DNA from: Saururus chinensis
Lineage: Eukaryota; Streptophyta; Magnoliopsida; Piperales; Saururaceae
DNA: 64,000 nucleotides
Direction: 5' to 3'
Assembly (NCBI GenBank): GCA_035235625.1
Contig: CP141140.1
Coordinates: 23,828,685 to 23,892,684, forward strand
In this document: positions 44,538 through 55,626 of the stretch, piece by piece
Position numbering within the stretch: position 1 is the first letter of the stretch
Layout: each line of letters opens with the position of its first letter
The notes under the pieces: generated by a model
The model's database searches: none
Seen by the model: only the letters and a program-made list of their open reading frames with translations
What the model was told of the DNA's origin: nothing
Made by a program: the position numbers and the translations under genes

Positions 44538-45487
44538 GAAGCATATACGAGCCAAATCGGACATCATAAGGCAATGCCACGCTCGGATCCGGCCCAAATC
44601 GAACATTATAAGGAAATGCATTTTGCCTATAGGGGTGTCAATGCTCGTCGCATGCAGAAAATCAACACTCTCGGCAAAAAGAACATATACGCACAAAGTC
44701 AATTTTGCAAGGTGTCAAAAGCTGACTGGCCGTTGCATGGTTGTAAATGGGGACCCTCCGTGCTACCTAAATCACATTGCTCTTCCTTTCTTTGTCCGTG
44801 AGAATATCTCAGAGGGTTTGGTCTCCAATTTTTTCATCTCTTAACAACCAGGTATTATACACTGTTGATATATGATTAGAATTTGTTCACTAGTATACTG
44901 AGAAATTATGTTTTCTTATCAATCTTCTTTAATTCATACAATGGAAAACATGCCATTTTCCTCTAATTGTAGACATTTTTCATAGTTCTATAGTTCAAAA
45001 GCTTGTATAAGGTAAAATTATTATATGGTGTTTCTCTATCTATATGTGCCTTGATATTCTTATCTATTCTTTTGCGTTCTTGAAATTGCATTAGGATCTG
45101 AAATGCAAAAGTAAGAGGCTAATAGCAGACTACAAGACAATCCAATGGAAGGGGATGAGGCGGAGGATCTTCAGGGAAGTTTCTTGGAGAATTTATGTGA
45201 TCTTATTACGGATCTTGTAGTTTCAAATCATATCACAAGAGGTTTCTCCACAAGTTGTTCATTAGAATATAAGACGCCTTCTGCTTTTCCTTTGTGGACT
45301 ATCACAAAAGACTGCTGCCCAAGGGCTCCCATAAAGGCTTGTGCAAAGCCACGAGAGGTGACTAATACGAGGCTATGTAGGAGGCTCCAGTTTTAAACCT
45401 CGTTTTGATGTTAACTGAGAGTATTTGACGTGGCTTGGTTATATGGGGGCCTAATTTAATTTCTGTTATAAATGATTTGTTAAAATA

Positions 45488-45830
45488 CCTGTTAGTTTGG
45501 TACTTTGATTTGGTTTGCTGTATAGCCTTGGTTTGGTTTCCTTTTTGGTTCGTTTTGACTGATAACCAATGCTTGTTCTTAACTCAACAGCTCGAACTTT
45601 ATAGTTAACCTGGTATTGAAAAAATCGAGGGAGATACCGTGTTTGATTCTTCCAGTTGTATTGTATGTTCTTGTACAAACTTTGCTTGGGTGTGAAAGGG
45701 GAGTGTTAGTTTGGCACTTTGATGTGGTTTGTTACATATACGGCCTTAGTTTATTTTCTTGCTTTGATTTGGTTGATAATTAGTATCAGTTTGCTCACTT
45801 AACAACTCAAAGCAGTTTGTAGGGTTGTTT
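45488..45830. repeat. Two-copy tandem repeat, about 216-bp offset
   Basis: GTTAGTTTGGTACTTTGATTTGGTTTGCTG at about 45490 recurs as GTTAGTTTGGCACTTTGATGTGGTTTGTTA at about 45706. Matching downstream blocks (TTGATAATTAGTATCAG against CTGATAACCAATGCTTG, and CTTAACAACTC) follow. It is diverged. Confidence 0.7.
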
Positions 45831-46146
45831 TTTCCAACTAATGCAACGCTGATATTATTAAACTAAGAGATCAGCTCCATGTAAATGTCTAAATGCACAT
45901 GTTGTACCAGAAAGCAGTCTGGGAAAATATTTATCGGCTATGAGATCGATAGCGTATATATTAACACATATTAGCGTCAGTGGTACACTAATATATGCTA
46001 GTATGTGCATCATCGATCTTATATATCAACGCTTCTCCAAGTGTTTTTTATGTTGTGCTTATAAAAAGTGGAGAACATAAAAACACTTCCATTGTACATA
46101 GTAGTCATATTCATATGTAGCTGATGAAAAATATCACATTATTGTA

Positions 46147-46242
46147 CTCCTTTTGTCCTACTTTAATAATTCTATTTAATTCTTTAAAATAAATTAATTT
46201 ATTCTAAAAATTAAATAAAATTATTAATATGGATAATAAGAG
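46147..46242. mobile_element. Short Stowaway-like MITE, 96 bp
   Basis: The ends CTCCTTTTGTCCTACTTTAA and (reverse-complemented) CTCTTATTATCCATATTAA are inverted, each followed by TAATT(C/T)TATTTAATT. TA flanks it at 46145-46146 and 46243-46244. Confidence 0.75.
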
Positions 46243-47209
46243 TATGTTGGACCTACGTGTCCAAAAGTCAAGTTTAGGGAAATGGTTGAGGCGGAGAGAG
46301 GGGAGTTGGACAAAATGGACAAGTGCATGTATACGAATGGATGAAGCTAAGGCCAATTGAAGTGAAAAGGAAGGGGATTATGGTAAGGAGGGTATGTTTG
46401 GTACCACTTTAACTTTTAAATAGAAACGCTTTTGGGTCGCATATGTGTAAAATGTCTTATTATTTTAAAAGGGCATTTAAAACTTTACCCGCCACCTGAA
46501 GAAAGTTCTGATTTAATGGCCCTTTAAGCTAATTTGCTTTCCAATCTAAACAAGCACGAAATGAACCAAGACAAAAGAAAAGGACGTTACGGTTCCTTTA
46601 TTGTTGCTCCTTGAAACCCCTATTGAAGCCGCTACTCTTCGGCTGCAACGTGATAGCCTCATATTCTGCCATGTGCCATTATGTGGCAGCCATGGAGGTT
46701 GTCATGGTTGACTGTGAGATATTGGTGGTAACAACACTAATGGTTTCTCTTTGGCTGGTGGTGGCTCCTCCGATAAACTTTTATCCCCTCCCAATTCAAT
46801 TCCATGGGCATGCCTCCTCCTTCCTTGAATAATGGTTTATGGTATAGACAGGGAGTACATATAGGCTCCTCCTCTTTCCTTGAATTCTTTCTCATACTGA
46901 GGTTGGGCTAGAGGTCTTTGGTTGAAGGAGCCATCCATCTCCGGGTAGTGTGCTTGTCTTAGTACTTATTTCCGCCCTTCTCTCATACAGTACGATGTTG
47001 TGTATCTCTACATCTTTCCAATCCCCTCTCTTTGGAGAATATCTAGTGGAACCAATGTACAAGCCATGTGGTGCGTAGGTTAATACGTTTCAACACTTTC
47101 TACCCTTCTAAATGTGAGTAATTTTGGGTTTTTACTTCAATTACGAGTCAGAAAGTGAATGGAAGTATCTATATCAGTTCCATTCAATAATTATTCCTCT
47201 CTTTTGGTC

Positions 47210-48450
47210 ATGCCAAGGTAATTTAATAAGCACATTGTTCTCCTTCAGAAACTGTATTACCTAGTTTGCATATTCTCCTCCAGAAGCAATAAACAACACT
47301 GCCTACAAGACAGTGCGAGGCTAATTGTTATCAGTACAATTAACAACATTTTTCTCGTTTTGGAAGATCCTTTCCCTGCAAATGTTGGCTATTTCAACAT
47401 TATTTCTTTCAGGAAACCACCATATATCATGAGCTTACTTAGAAGTTATTTACATAATAATTTAAACAAAATATAGAAGTATGAGTTTCAAAATGTACCT
47501 AGTTCAGAGCTGTCTACGCGTAAGTAGAGAGCCTGACCACGAGTAGAATTGTCATGCATATCGATCACATCTCTATCCCAAACCCAGCACGTTGAGTTAG
47601 TGCCAATCAAATTGGCAAAAGTACACGCTACACAAGAACAGTTGCTCTGGCAACGAGCTTCACATTCTCCCATACTTGATTCCCTTACTGATATTGTTTG
47701 ATCAGGCAGTAGTACCATCCTCTCCACCTTGAAAAATCCATCTCCTCCCTTTTCGCAATCCAACACCCTTTTCCTCAAACAGCCAGCAGACAAATTCCCT
47801 TTGTCCCACTCTTCCCGATTCTTGGGCACATACCCTTTCAAGCACGCACAATCCGACTCCCTTCCTACACAAGATCCAAATGGCCCACAAGAGTTGTACC
47901 GATCACAATTGGTACGAAGCGACCACCACCCAATATCCCATCTCTGAGAATCCTTCTGCCATGAGAACTGCTGAATTTGACCAGAATCAGTTAGCACGAA
48001 CCTGGACTGGATCGAATGGTCCGAAGGAGTGATTGTCATATAAATCTCTTGGTCGGTAGCTATCACAGTCGGGTAGGATAGAATATAAGGGCTCTGGGCG
48101 GCCAAGCCACTAAATATGCCCGGGCCCGCATCCCATACACCACTTCTCCAGTACCGATCAGAACCTTTCCACATGATCAGCTGTGCAAGAGGGCCTTGAC
48201 GATCTACGCCCAGAGAGAAAGGCCCTGGAGCAGGGTCGTTGGCATCTTTCCATGATCTCAGGCACCATGTTGATCGAGTTCTCAAGTTGAGACTCAGCTT
48301 CATGCCGGGAAGGAACGTGTCTGAAGGAAAATCGAAACTCTCCCATAATATTGTTTCATCTCCCTCTCTAATTATGGACAAGATTTCCAGACTGCAACAG
48401 CACTGCACTTACATTTCCACGACTAGCAAGAGGTACAGATACATTTAGAA
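47210..48450 (-). pseudogene. Receptor kinase D: truncated S-receptor-like kinase
   Basis: It retains the second half of exon 1 (47499-48444: S-locus glycoprotein region, EGF-like Cys cluster [13 protein letters not shown] and PAN domain) and exon 2 with the transmembrane segment (47261-47375). Compared with gene C, about 330 bp encoding the signal peptide and most of the B-lectin domain are deleted: ACAGATACAT joins straight to TTAGAAACTAGC of the 5' UTR. Exon 2 has a 2-nt deletion. A frameshift lies near 48370. All kinase exons are missing beyond about 47210. The exon 1 donor is kept (CTAG then GTACAT). It cannot make a receptor kinase. A secreted or soluble lectin/PAN fragment is also unlikely because the signal peptide is gone. 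Confidence 0.93.
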
Positions 48451-48570
48451 ACTAGCTAGTTTTTCCGGTGGATACTAAGAGATGCAGATGGAGGGCAAGG
48501 GATTGTACTAGTTACGGATAAAATTGATAAGCTTAGAAGAGTGAACTGTGTCCTAAATCAAACATTTTTC

Positions 48571-48596
48571 TGCTAGCAAGAACACTGGGTCAATCA
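48571..48596 (-). promoter_or_regulatory. Conserved upstream block (gene D)
   Basis: The minus strand reads CATGATTGACCCAGTGTTC...TTGCTAGCAG, the diverged counterpart of the block upstream of B, C and E. The TTGACCCAGTG core is kept. Confidence 0.4.
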
Positions 48597-48694
48597 TGTA
48601 GTCTGCCACTGTTGATATTTGGATCCTGCATATATATATCACGACACATTTGTGTGTATATTAGCATCTTTGGATTTTGATCCAAATGTATGTA

Positions 48695-48894
48695 TTCCCT
48701 CTTAAATTAATAGCTTTATTTGACAAAAAAGTTTATTTCATATTTATAGCTCCATTTTGTACAATTTGAGTCGTTGGGTATTTAAAAAAGAGTATCAAAA
48801 GTTTATTTTTTCTTTTCTTCTTAAATATTAGTTTCACCTTTTAATAAAAATTATTATTTTTTTAAATATAACTATTTTTATAGAACAGAGGGAG
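48695..48894. mobile_element. Stowaway-like MITE, 200 bp
   Basis: The left end is TTCCCTCTTAAATTAATAGC; the right end, reverse-complemented, is CTCCCTCTGTTCTATAAAAA. TA flanks both sides (48693-48694 and 48895-48896). The matching unoccupied sequence upstream of gene C is at about 59150-59165 (CCAAATGCATGTGTATCAC). Immediately right of it the sequence jumps to the start of the next array unit. Confidence 0.85.
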
Positions 48895-49574
48895 TATATT
48901 ATACATTGGCCTCTATGAACCATATTCTTCCTCATTTCTAAATATTTTTTATAGAAATGACATATCAAATAAATCTTCAGAGTAACCTCTTTTTCCATTT
49001 GAATGTGTATTCGTAGGTGACATTAGTGGACGGATACCGCCGACATGATATAGTAGGAAAATATTTTTCGGACCCGTTTTCATGACTAAATTACATGACC
49101 AATGCCATGTGGAGGGGGGAAAGATAAGAATAGATCCTATTCCCTAAGTTTTTCTCTCCCTATTTTAGGTGATGTAACAGCTTCTTATTGCTGGTCAGCT
49201 TGCCCTGGTCATGAAAACCAGGCTAGACAAGTCCGATATAGCAAGTGTCGGTGCAGATACAGAGACGCGGACCGTGTGTTACAGCCTCATGAACACACAC
49301 AAGCAACCTTGAGTCCGTGTATGTCAGCAAACACCCCTTTCTGGTAGATGCATGCATTACTAAATGTCAGTACATTTGTCCATATTTGTTCATATGTATA
49401 CAGAGGATATTTAAAGATACTATAGTATCTGACTTAATTGTTGACTTTGAATCTTATCATATATATCAGAATTGAGTGATGCAAACAACAAGACCATTAT
49501 TGACTTTCAATCTCCCATGAGATATGTACACTCTGCTCAATCGCAAGCTAGTTGATACAGTTCAATTCAAGACA

Positions 49575-50155
49575 TTAACGAGGGGATACCATGCTTAGTG
49601 TCACCTGATTTGTAGAATAACTGCTTACAACTGGAGCCGAAGAACTAACACTATCTGAACTTCTACCAGAGAAGGCAGGCATCTTAGGCTCAGGAAGACG
49701 TGTGTTGTCGCTGGCTAACATGGAGATAACCGAATTCATAGTTGGCCTGTCATTAGCATTCTCTTGGACACACAGTAATCCCACATTGATGCATGTTAGC
49801 ACTTGTTGGGCGACGATTGAGTCCTTGCATACCGGATCCAGAAGCTCCAGCCCTCTGCCTTCTCTCCACAAGTTCCATGCCTGCAAAATAGTTCATTCCA
49901 TGTCTTTTATCTAAAAAAAAAAAAAAAATTATGGCGTTTTCATAAATGAAAATGTACAACTAGATCTCAAGAAAAGAGAGTAAGCAATGAGCTTTAAAAA
50001 CATACAGTTCCTAAAAGGTAGCTTAAATGTTTGGAAGGGTAAAACCCTGTGTTCTTCCTTCCACTGACAATTTCGATAAGCAGCACGTCGAAACTGAAAA
50101 CATCAGATTTCTCTGAGAAGTTCCCTTCTCTGGTGCGAAGAGACGATGAAACCAT
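49575..50155 (-). CDS. Mini-gene E: in-frame fusion of receptor kinase start to kinase C-lobe
   Basis: Exon 1 (50006-50155, 50 codons) starts MVSSSLRT, as in gene C. After the four-base filler AGAA it continues into the exon 6 reading frame at [19 protein letters not shown] donor and a TTGCAG acceptor flank a 125-bp intron. Exon 2 (49575-49880) is the normal last exon, ending ...LSMVSPR. The frame is open for 151 aa. Lost are the lectin, SLG, PAN, transmembrane helix, ATP loop, catalytic loop and DFG, so it has no catalytic activity. What remains is the late C-lobe (kinase subdomains about IX-XI). The gene C promoter block and about 3.7 kb of upstream DNA are retained. It is either a deletion derivative with no role or a small kinase-fragment protein; expression is unknown. 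Confidence 0.75.
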
Positions 50156-53100
50156 TTAGAAACTAGCTTTTCCTGTGGGTTGCTAAGAGATGCACATGGA
50201 GGGCAAGTGATTGCATTAGTCACGGAAACAATTGACAAACTTTAAAGTTTGAACTGTGTCCCAAATCAAACATGTTTCTGCTAGCCAGTCCACTGGGTCA
50301 ATCATTTCGGCTGCATGCACCGTTCATATTTGGATCATGCATGTTTATCACGACACATTTGCGTGCTTATTAGTAGCGTCGGATTTTGATCCAAATGCAT
50401 GTGTATCACAAGAGTGCTTACCCAGGACGATTTTACGAAAGCTTCTTTAGCAGAATTCAACGAAAGATAGCCATTTCTTTATTCGTTGGATGAAACTAGG
50501 ATGAAACTCTCCTCATAATGCTAAGTTAAGAAGACAAATTTTTGACCGGTACAATTCAAATGCAAATTTCAACTTCTCAAGGTCAAATGGATAGAGAAGT
50601 TTCAAAGTCTAAGGCGTTATGTGCCCAACCGGCGAGGCATGTGTATTGTAATTAAGTAAATTTATTGATTAAAACTATATTTAAATTTAAGTATATAATT
50701 AATTTTAAGAATATAATTAAATTTAATTATGGTAAAGTTATATTTAAAATTGATAAGACTTAAAAATCGGAGCGGTCGTATTCCTATGAATGAAGGTTAA
50801 AGAGTAGAGTATTTGTCATGCTCTGAATTTTATATTAACTTGAAAAATAAAATTTGTAATCAAGGAGGACCCAGATCATCCATGTATAAATAAGTAATAT
50901 TTATAAAATAATTAATTTATAAAAGTATAAAATTTTAAAAAGAATGTGATAGACACCACAATATCATGTTAACATAAATATACAATGTAAACAAAAAAAA
51001 TATTAAACAAAATCCGGCTTATTGGCCCTTAGTTTTTCTACAGACCATCTACCATAGCCCCAAACTAGTGTTTACACCTGCAATATTTGGGGGTATGTGA
51101 GTATAAAGTTTATACCCATCAGGTAGTATTAAATGCTACTAACATGTTGAAACAAAATTTAAATAAATCATATTTCAGATTTGATGACTTAGAAATTAAA
51201 GTCAACTCTTTTGCATAGCTTAAAATAAATATATTTTTAATCACAGAATGTCACCGATACTAAAATGACATACACTCATGCTCATAGGGCAATGAGATCA
51301 GAAGAAGGTTTTTTTCAATAATACCCCAACTCCTGAGCATGTTATAAGCCTCATTAGGCAGTATCCAGGAGTAATAAACTTTGATAGTTCTTGGCTGCAT
51401 GCAGAAGAACTACCCTTTAAATTTTGAATTTAAAAAAATGACTAGAATAATCAAGCAATATTCAAATATTGATGCTTTGAAAAATATCGTTAAGGGGTAG
51501 ACATTCATTTGAACCCTAACGGTATTTTAAGCTCGTTACTTTAAAAGTAAATCTTAGTGTATAACTTGAAGGCACTTTGAAAATGAAGTCTATCACAAAA
51601 TTAGGATTTAGAACCACCTACCCTTGTAAAGCCTTCACTCATTGTTGGCTTAAATGCGGTGGGTGGTACCTCCGCTTGTGCTGAGATATTCTTTTTGTTA
51701 GTGCTGGGACTATCTGCGCTTCCGGCCCGAGAGTGGCAGACAAGGTCTCCTCTTGCTCTGGGTCATTTTTCCCTTTTTGAGGGGCTAACTCAAATTAGCT
51801 ATGACTGATTTTTGAATTGATAAAATTGGGTGAGAAATGGCTTAAAAATGGGTGTTTAAAGCTGGTAGGGGTCAGAAGAGAAGAGAAAGGGGTGGGGCAA
51901 ATTGGAAATCCCACTCTCCTTAAATAAGAAAAAAGGTTGTTGGATGTGTAACACGTGTTGCACATCCAGCTGCAGGAACCCATGCTCCTTCAGCTAAAAG
52001 GCTAGCCACAAGCTAGCTTACGCCCAAGCCTACCTCATTACAGCAGGTGCGCGTGTCAGCAAGCTGGCGTCAACATGCTGACACAAAAATACTTTTTTTA
52101 AAACAAATCATGATATCTCCTTATCAAAAACTCGAATTTGAAATAAAGGTGGATCCCGCCTATGACATATTTCTCGAGGTTGTAGCCTATGTTCACGTGT
52201 TAAAATTTTGCGTCCTTAGGCTCATTATAATCATCTCTCCGAACCGTACGAATGATCTAAAAGGTCCAAAAGGAGATTGAGGTTCGAACAATGTCAAATT
52301 GGTAAAAAGGGTTATTGGGCCCGAAAACTCTAAATGGACTAGAAGGTATATTTTCAAAAAATTTCAGGTTGTTATAATGTTATGGGTACAAGGGATTAAT
52401 TTTGCACAAACTCAAATACATAAATTACTTAGAATAGCTTAGGAAGTGATTTTAGAGAGTTTTAGATTGAATTAAGCAAAAAAGGGTAAAACTATAAAAT
52501 TATTGTGTAATTGATCAGTTGTTGTACATTTCATAGGTTGAATCAATCGATCGCCACTTGAAAACAGTCCTTTATAAAAACAGATTGAGAGTTTATTGAT
52601 CGATCACCCGGAAGATTAATCAATCACTAGCAGAGTTGTACCCTAATGAAAGAGTGAATGATCGATTTATGTATCTATAATTGTCTAATTTAATGATTTC
52701 AGGAAGTGATTGTATTCCTAGTTGGAGTCAAATTTTTAAACTGACTTAGAGACCTATTCAAAGGCAAAGAAATCACGAATTTAAAGAGGGAAAAACCTAT
52801 AAAATGATATAGAAGAAATGAGAGTTTTTTTGTCATTGTTTTCCTAGAGAGATCACCTAAAAAGCTTGTAGGTCAGGTTAATGATGATTTCATGAAGATG
52901 CACGATTGAGAGAAAGAATATTATACAACAAATACAAGAGGAATTACAACAAATTCTTCAAAGGAGGTGAAGAAACTCAAAGGTGAATCAATAATTGAAA
53001 AATAAGTCTAGAATTGAGTAGTTAGAGGAAGATGAAGACGGAACACAAAGAAGGTAAGCTTTAAGGATTCAAAAAGAGGGAGAAACTTGAAGGCCAACAA

Positions 53101-53167
53101 TGAAAACGACGGAACAAAGAAAAATAGTTTTCATTTGTATCGAGTCAAAAGCGGTTGGTTGGTTATC
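50156..53167. other. Upstream region of E (duplicate of the gene C upstream region)
   Basis: No gene is supported. It includes AT-rich DNA (50640-51010) and a stretch at 51600-52400 shared with 60350-61150, with a few words repeated within the unit (GCTGGGACTATCTGCGCTTCCGGCCC). The ORFs at 52047-52280 and 60937-61218 are the same diverged sequence in two units and change frame between copies, so they are not genes. Confidence 0.6.
50280..50304 (-). promoter_or_regulatory. Conserved upstream block (mini-gene E)
   Basis: Identical to the gene C block (minus strand TGATTGACCCAGTGGACTGG then CTAGCAG), about 130 bp upstream of the E start codon. Confidence 0.5.
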
Positions 53168-54085
53168 TTTACAAGAAAAAAGACTATCTGTAATATTTTT
53201 AAGTATCACTAATAGTCATAAAAGCATAGTAAAGAACTATTAGTAACGCTTAAAAAGTGTTGCTAAATGTGTGGCAAAAATTCATATTACAACTTTTCAT
53301 TTTTGACACATATGAAAAGGCATCGCTAATAGTACTTCTATCGGTGATGTTTTTTTTGTTCTCTCGCTAATATTATATTTTTTGTAATACTTTATAAAAT
53401 GTCGCTACTATAGAAAATATTTTTTAAAAAATACAAAAATTTTATTAGCAACACTTTTAAAAGTGTCACAAGTAAGGAAAAAAAAACTTTATTAGTGACA
53501 TTTTTAAAAGCATTGCTAGTAAGAAATTTTTTTTAAAATAACTCTTATTGAAAGAGGGGGTGCCAGAATCCGGGGGGGGGTAGACTTCGGCAAAATAGCC
53601 GGACCCCTCCTCCGGCCGGTGAGAGAGGAGGGATGGGAACAGAGGGGAGGGGCAGAGCTAGGAGGAGAAGGAGGCAGCCGATGCTGGGGGGAGGGGAGGC
53701 CATACTCTAATGAACAAGTCGGAACCACTCCTCCTGCCAGCAAGGAGAGGAGGGAAGGGAGCATTGGGTAGGGGCAGAGCCAGGAGGAGAAGGATGCGAC
53801 CAACAACAGGGGAGGCCAACGGCAACGGCAATAGTCGGGTGGGGGAGTCAGGGGAGCACAATGGGGAGGGGGGATTATAGCTTCAGGCAAAAATTCACCC
53901 CCTCTAGGCATATTGCGATGCTTTTGTATGAGCATCGCTAATAATACACATAATTGCGACACTTATACAAAATCATTGCAAATATTTAAGAAAAACTCAA
54001 ACTTACCTATTTTTGACACTTCTTTTAAGGCGTCGCTAATAGAAAACAAGTTGTGATGCTTATTACAACTTTTTTAGGGGCTCCC
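53168..54085. mobile_element. Degenerate CACTA-related element (unit 1)
   Basis: TTACAAGAAAAAAGACTAT followed by TCACTAATAGTC resembles the left end of the CACTA element at 15537. Many TCGCTAATAG/TTAGTGACA words follow, then a G-rich block (53555-53890) like 16120-16970. The right end is not clear and no target-site duplication was found. The copy in unit 2 is at 61936-62835. Confidence 0.6.
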
Positions 54086-54106
54086 TAATAAGAACAAAAA
54101 GCCCAA

Positions 54107-54440
54107 TTAATTTATCAATAGGTCCATAGTAAAATTATATTATATACAATAAGATAATTTTACTATTGTCCGCTTGCAATGAATTCTCGTGTGAAGCAAA
54201 TCTTGACGAGTAAGTCAACCTAAGGACCTCCTAGAACCCCTAGACCGATAATAAAGTAATTTTATTTCTCTAAAAATATTAAAAAATGAGACATACACTA
54301 ATATCCACCATAAAAGCCCTAAGCTATAATAAATGAGAAGCTATACGACTCAGTTTTACTATAGTCACAAGCCAATAATAGTAAAATTATATTATAATAT
54401 GCAATATAATTTCGTTGTGGACCTATTGGTAAATATGGAT
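54107..54440. repeat. Inverted repeat (foldback-like), unit 1
   Basis: CAATAGGTCCATAGTAAAATTATATT... at about 54116 pairs with the inverted AATATAATTT...GTGGACCTATTGG near 54430. Arms of roughly 70-80 bp are separated by about 180 bp. The unit 2 copy is at 62860-63210. It may be a MITE; target-site duplications were not found. Confidence 0.65.
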
Positions 54441-54489
54441 GACCACTAGGTCTCAGTAAAAATTATCTATTTTTTTAAGATAAACCTTA

Positions 54490-54845
54490 AACCTAACTAT
54501 TTTCCCTCTTCTCTCTCCCCTCTTTCTTCTCTCTCTATCTCTCTTCTCTCTCCTCTCTCTCTGTCTTGCTCTTTTCTATCTTCCTCTTTCATTGTCTTTC
54601 TCTCTATTCTCTGCCTCTCTCTCTCTCTCCTCTACCCTCTCCTCTCTCTATGTCTCTCTCTCTTCTCTCTGATTCTCTTCCTCTCTCTTTGTCTCTCTCT
54701 TCTCTTTCTCCTCACTCTCTTCTCTTCCTTTCTTTCTCTCTCTATCCTCTTTCTCTCTCTCCTCATGCTCTCTCTCTATTCTCTCTTTGCTCTATTCTCT
54801 CTCTTCTCTTCTCTTCCTCTTTCGTTTTCCCCTCTCTTCTTGTAA
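54490..54845. repeat. CT-rich low-complexity tract, unit 1
   Basis: A nearly pure pyrimidine run of TCTCTC, CTTCTC and CCTCTT words. The + ORF across it is an artefact. The unit 2 copy is at 63280-63540. Confidence 0.85.
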
Positions 54846-55626
54846 CTACTATCAATTTTTGGTACAATTTTTTACCTCTAATAAAGCTATTTTATGAATT
54901 TTAAATTATTTAGAACTAGATATTTAGTGAGTTTTTGCATGGGTGTATTAGAGCTCGGAGAAAAAAATATATAGAGCCTTTAACCATATAAATTGGATAT
55001 CAGGGTCAAAAGTTACGGCCTTAGGAAGCATGAGAAGACCTACTTATAAAGTATGGGATAGCCTACCCATGTAAGATCTAATTTTGTAGGGCTTGTCTAT
55101 ACGTGCCCAATGATACCAAAAATGCATGAATTGAAGTTCCGGAGACAAAGTTATATGTATTTAAAGATTTTAAATTTTTTAAAAAAGAAAATAAAAAAAG
55201 AAGATTTATTTCATCATTGCCCTCTATAAACTGTATTCCTCATCATTTCTAAACATTTGTTATAGAAATGATATAGCAAATAAATCTTCATAGTAACCTC
55301 TTTGTACAATTGAATGTGTCCGTCAATGACATTATTAGACGGACACCGACATGACATAGTAAGTGTTTGTGCAAATACAGAAACACACAGAGTGTAACAA
55401 CCTCATTAAAGGACACAAACAACCTTCAGTCCGTGTTTGTCAGCGAACACCCCTTTCTGGTAGATGCATGCATTACTAAATGTCAGTACATTTGTCCATA
55501 TTTATTCATATGTATGCAGAAGATATCTAAAGATACTATATGAATCTTATCAGATATATCAGAATTGAGTGATTCAAACAACAAGACCATTATTGACTTT
55601 CAATCTCCAATGAGATATTCAAGACA

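Larger units (their letters stand above)
44538..47209. other. Intergenic region between the + and - receptor kinase groups
   Basis: Mostly unrecognised sequence. Two small ORFs (44695-44844 and 45145-45396, +) have ordinary amino-acid composition but no family I know and no conserved context. They might be gene debris. The region separates the tail ends of gene B (+) and of the minus-strand array. Confidence 0.5.
48897..55210 (-). repeat. Segmental tandem repeat, unit 1 (contains mini-gene E)
   Basis: 48897-49575 matches 55210-55626, 49575-50155 matches the two ends of gene C, and 50156-55210 matches 58916-63925 at high identity. The unit is about 6.3 kb. It differs from unit 2 mainly by a deletion of about 2.7 kb inside the gene. 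A third start of the same unit is seen at 63925-64000. Confidence 0.9.

Noticed and set aside
45145-45396. 83-codon ORF in the gap between gene B and gene D
   Set aside because: No recognised domain, no splice partners and no second copy for comparison; kept only as unidentified sequence.
53516-54904. ORFs of 112-148 codons, with similar ones at 62237-62706 and 63356-63556
   Set aside because: Low-complexity G-rich and CT-rich tracts of the duplicated CACTA-related element; frames are not conserved between the two units.
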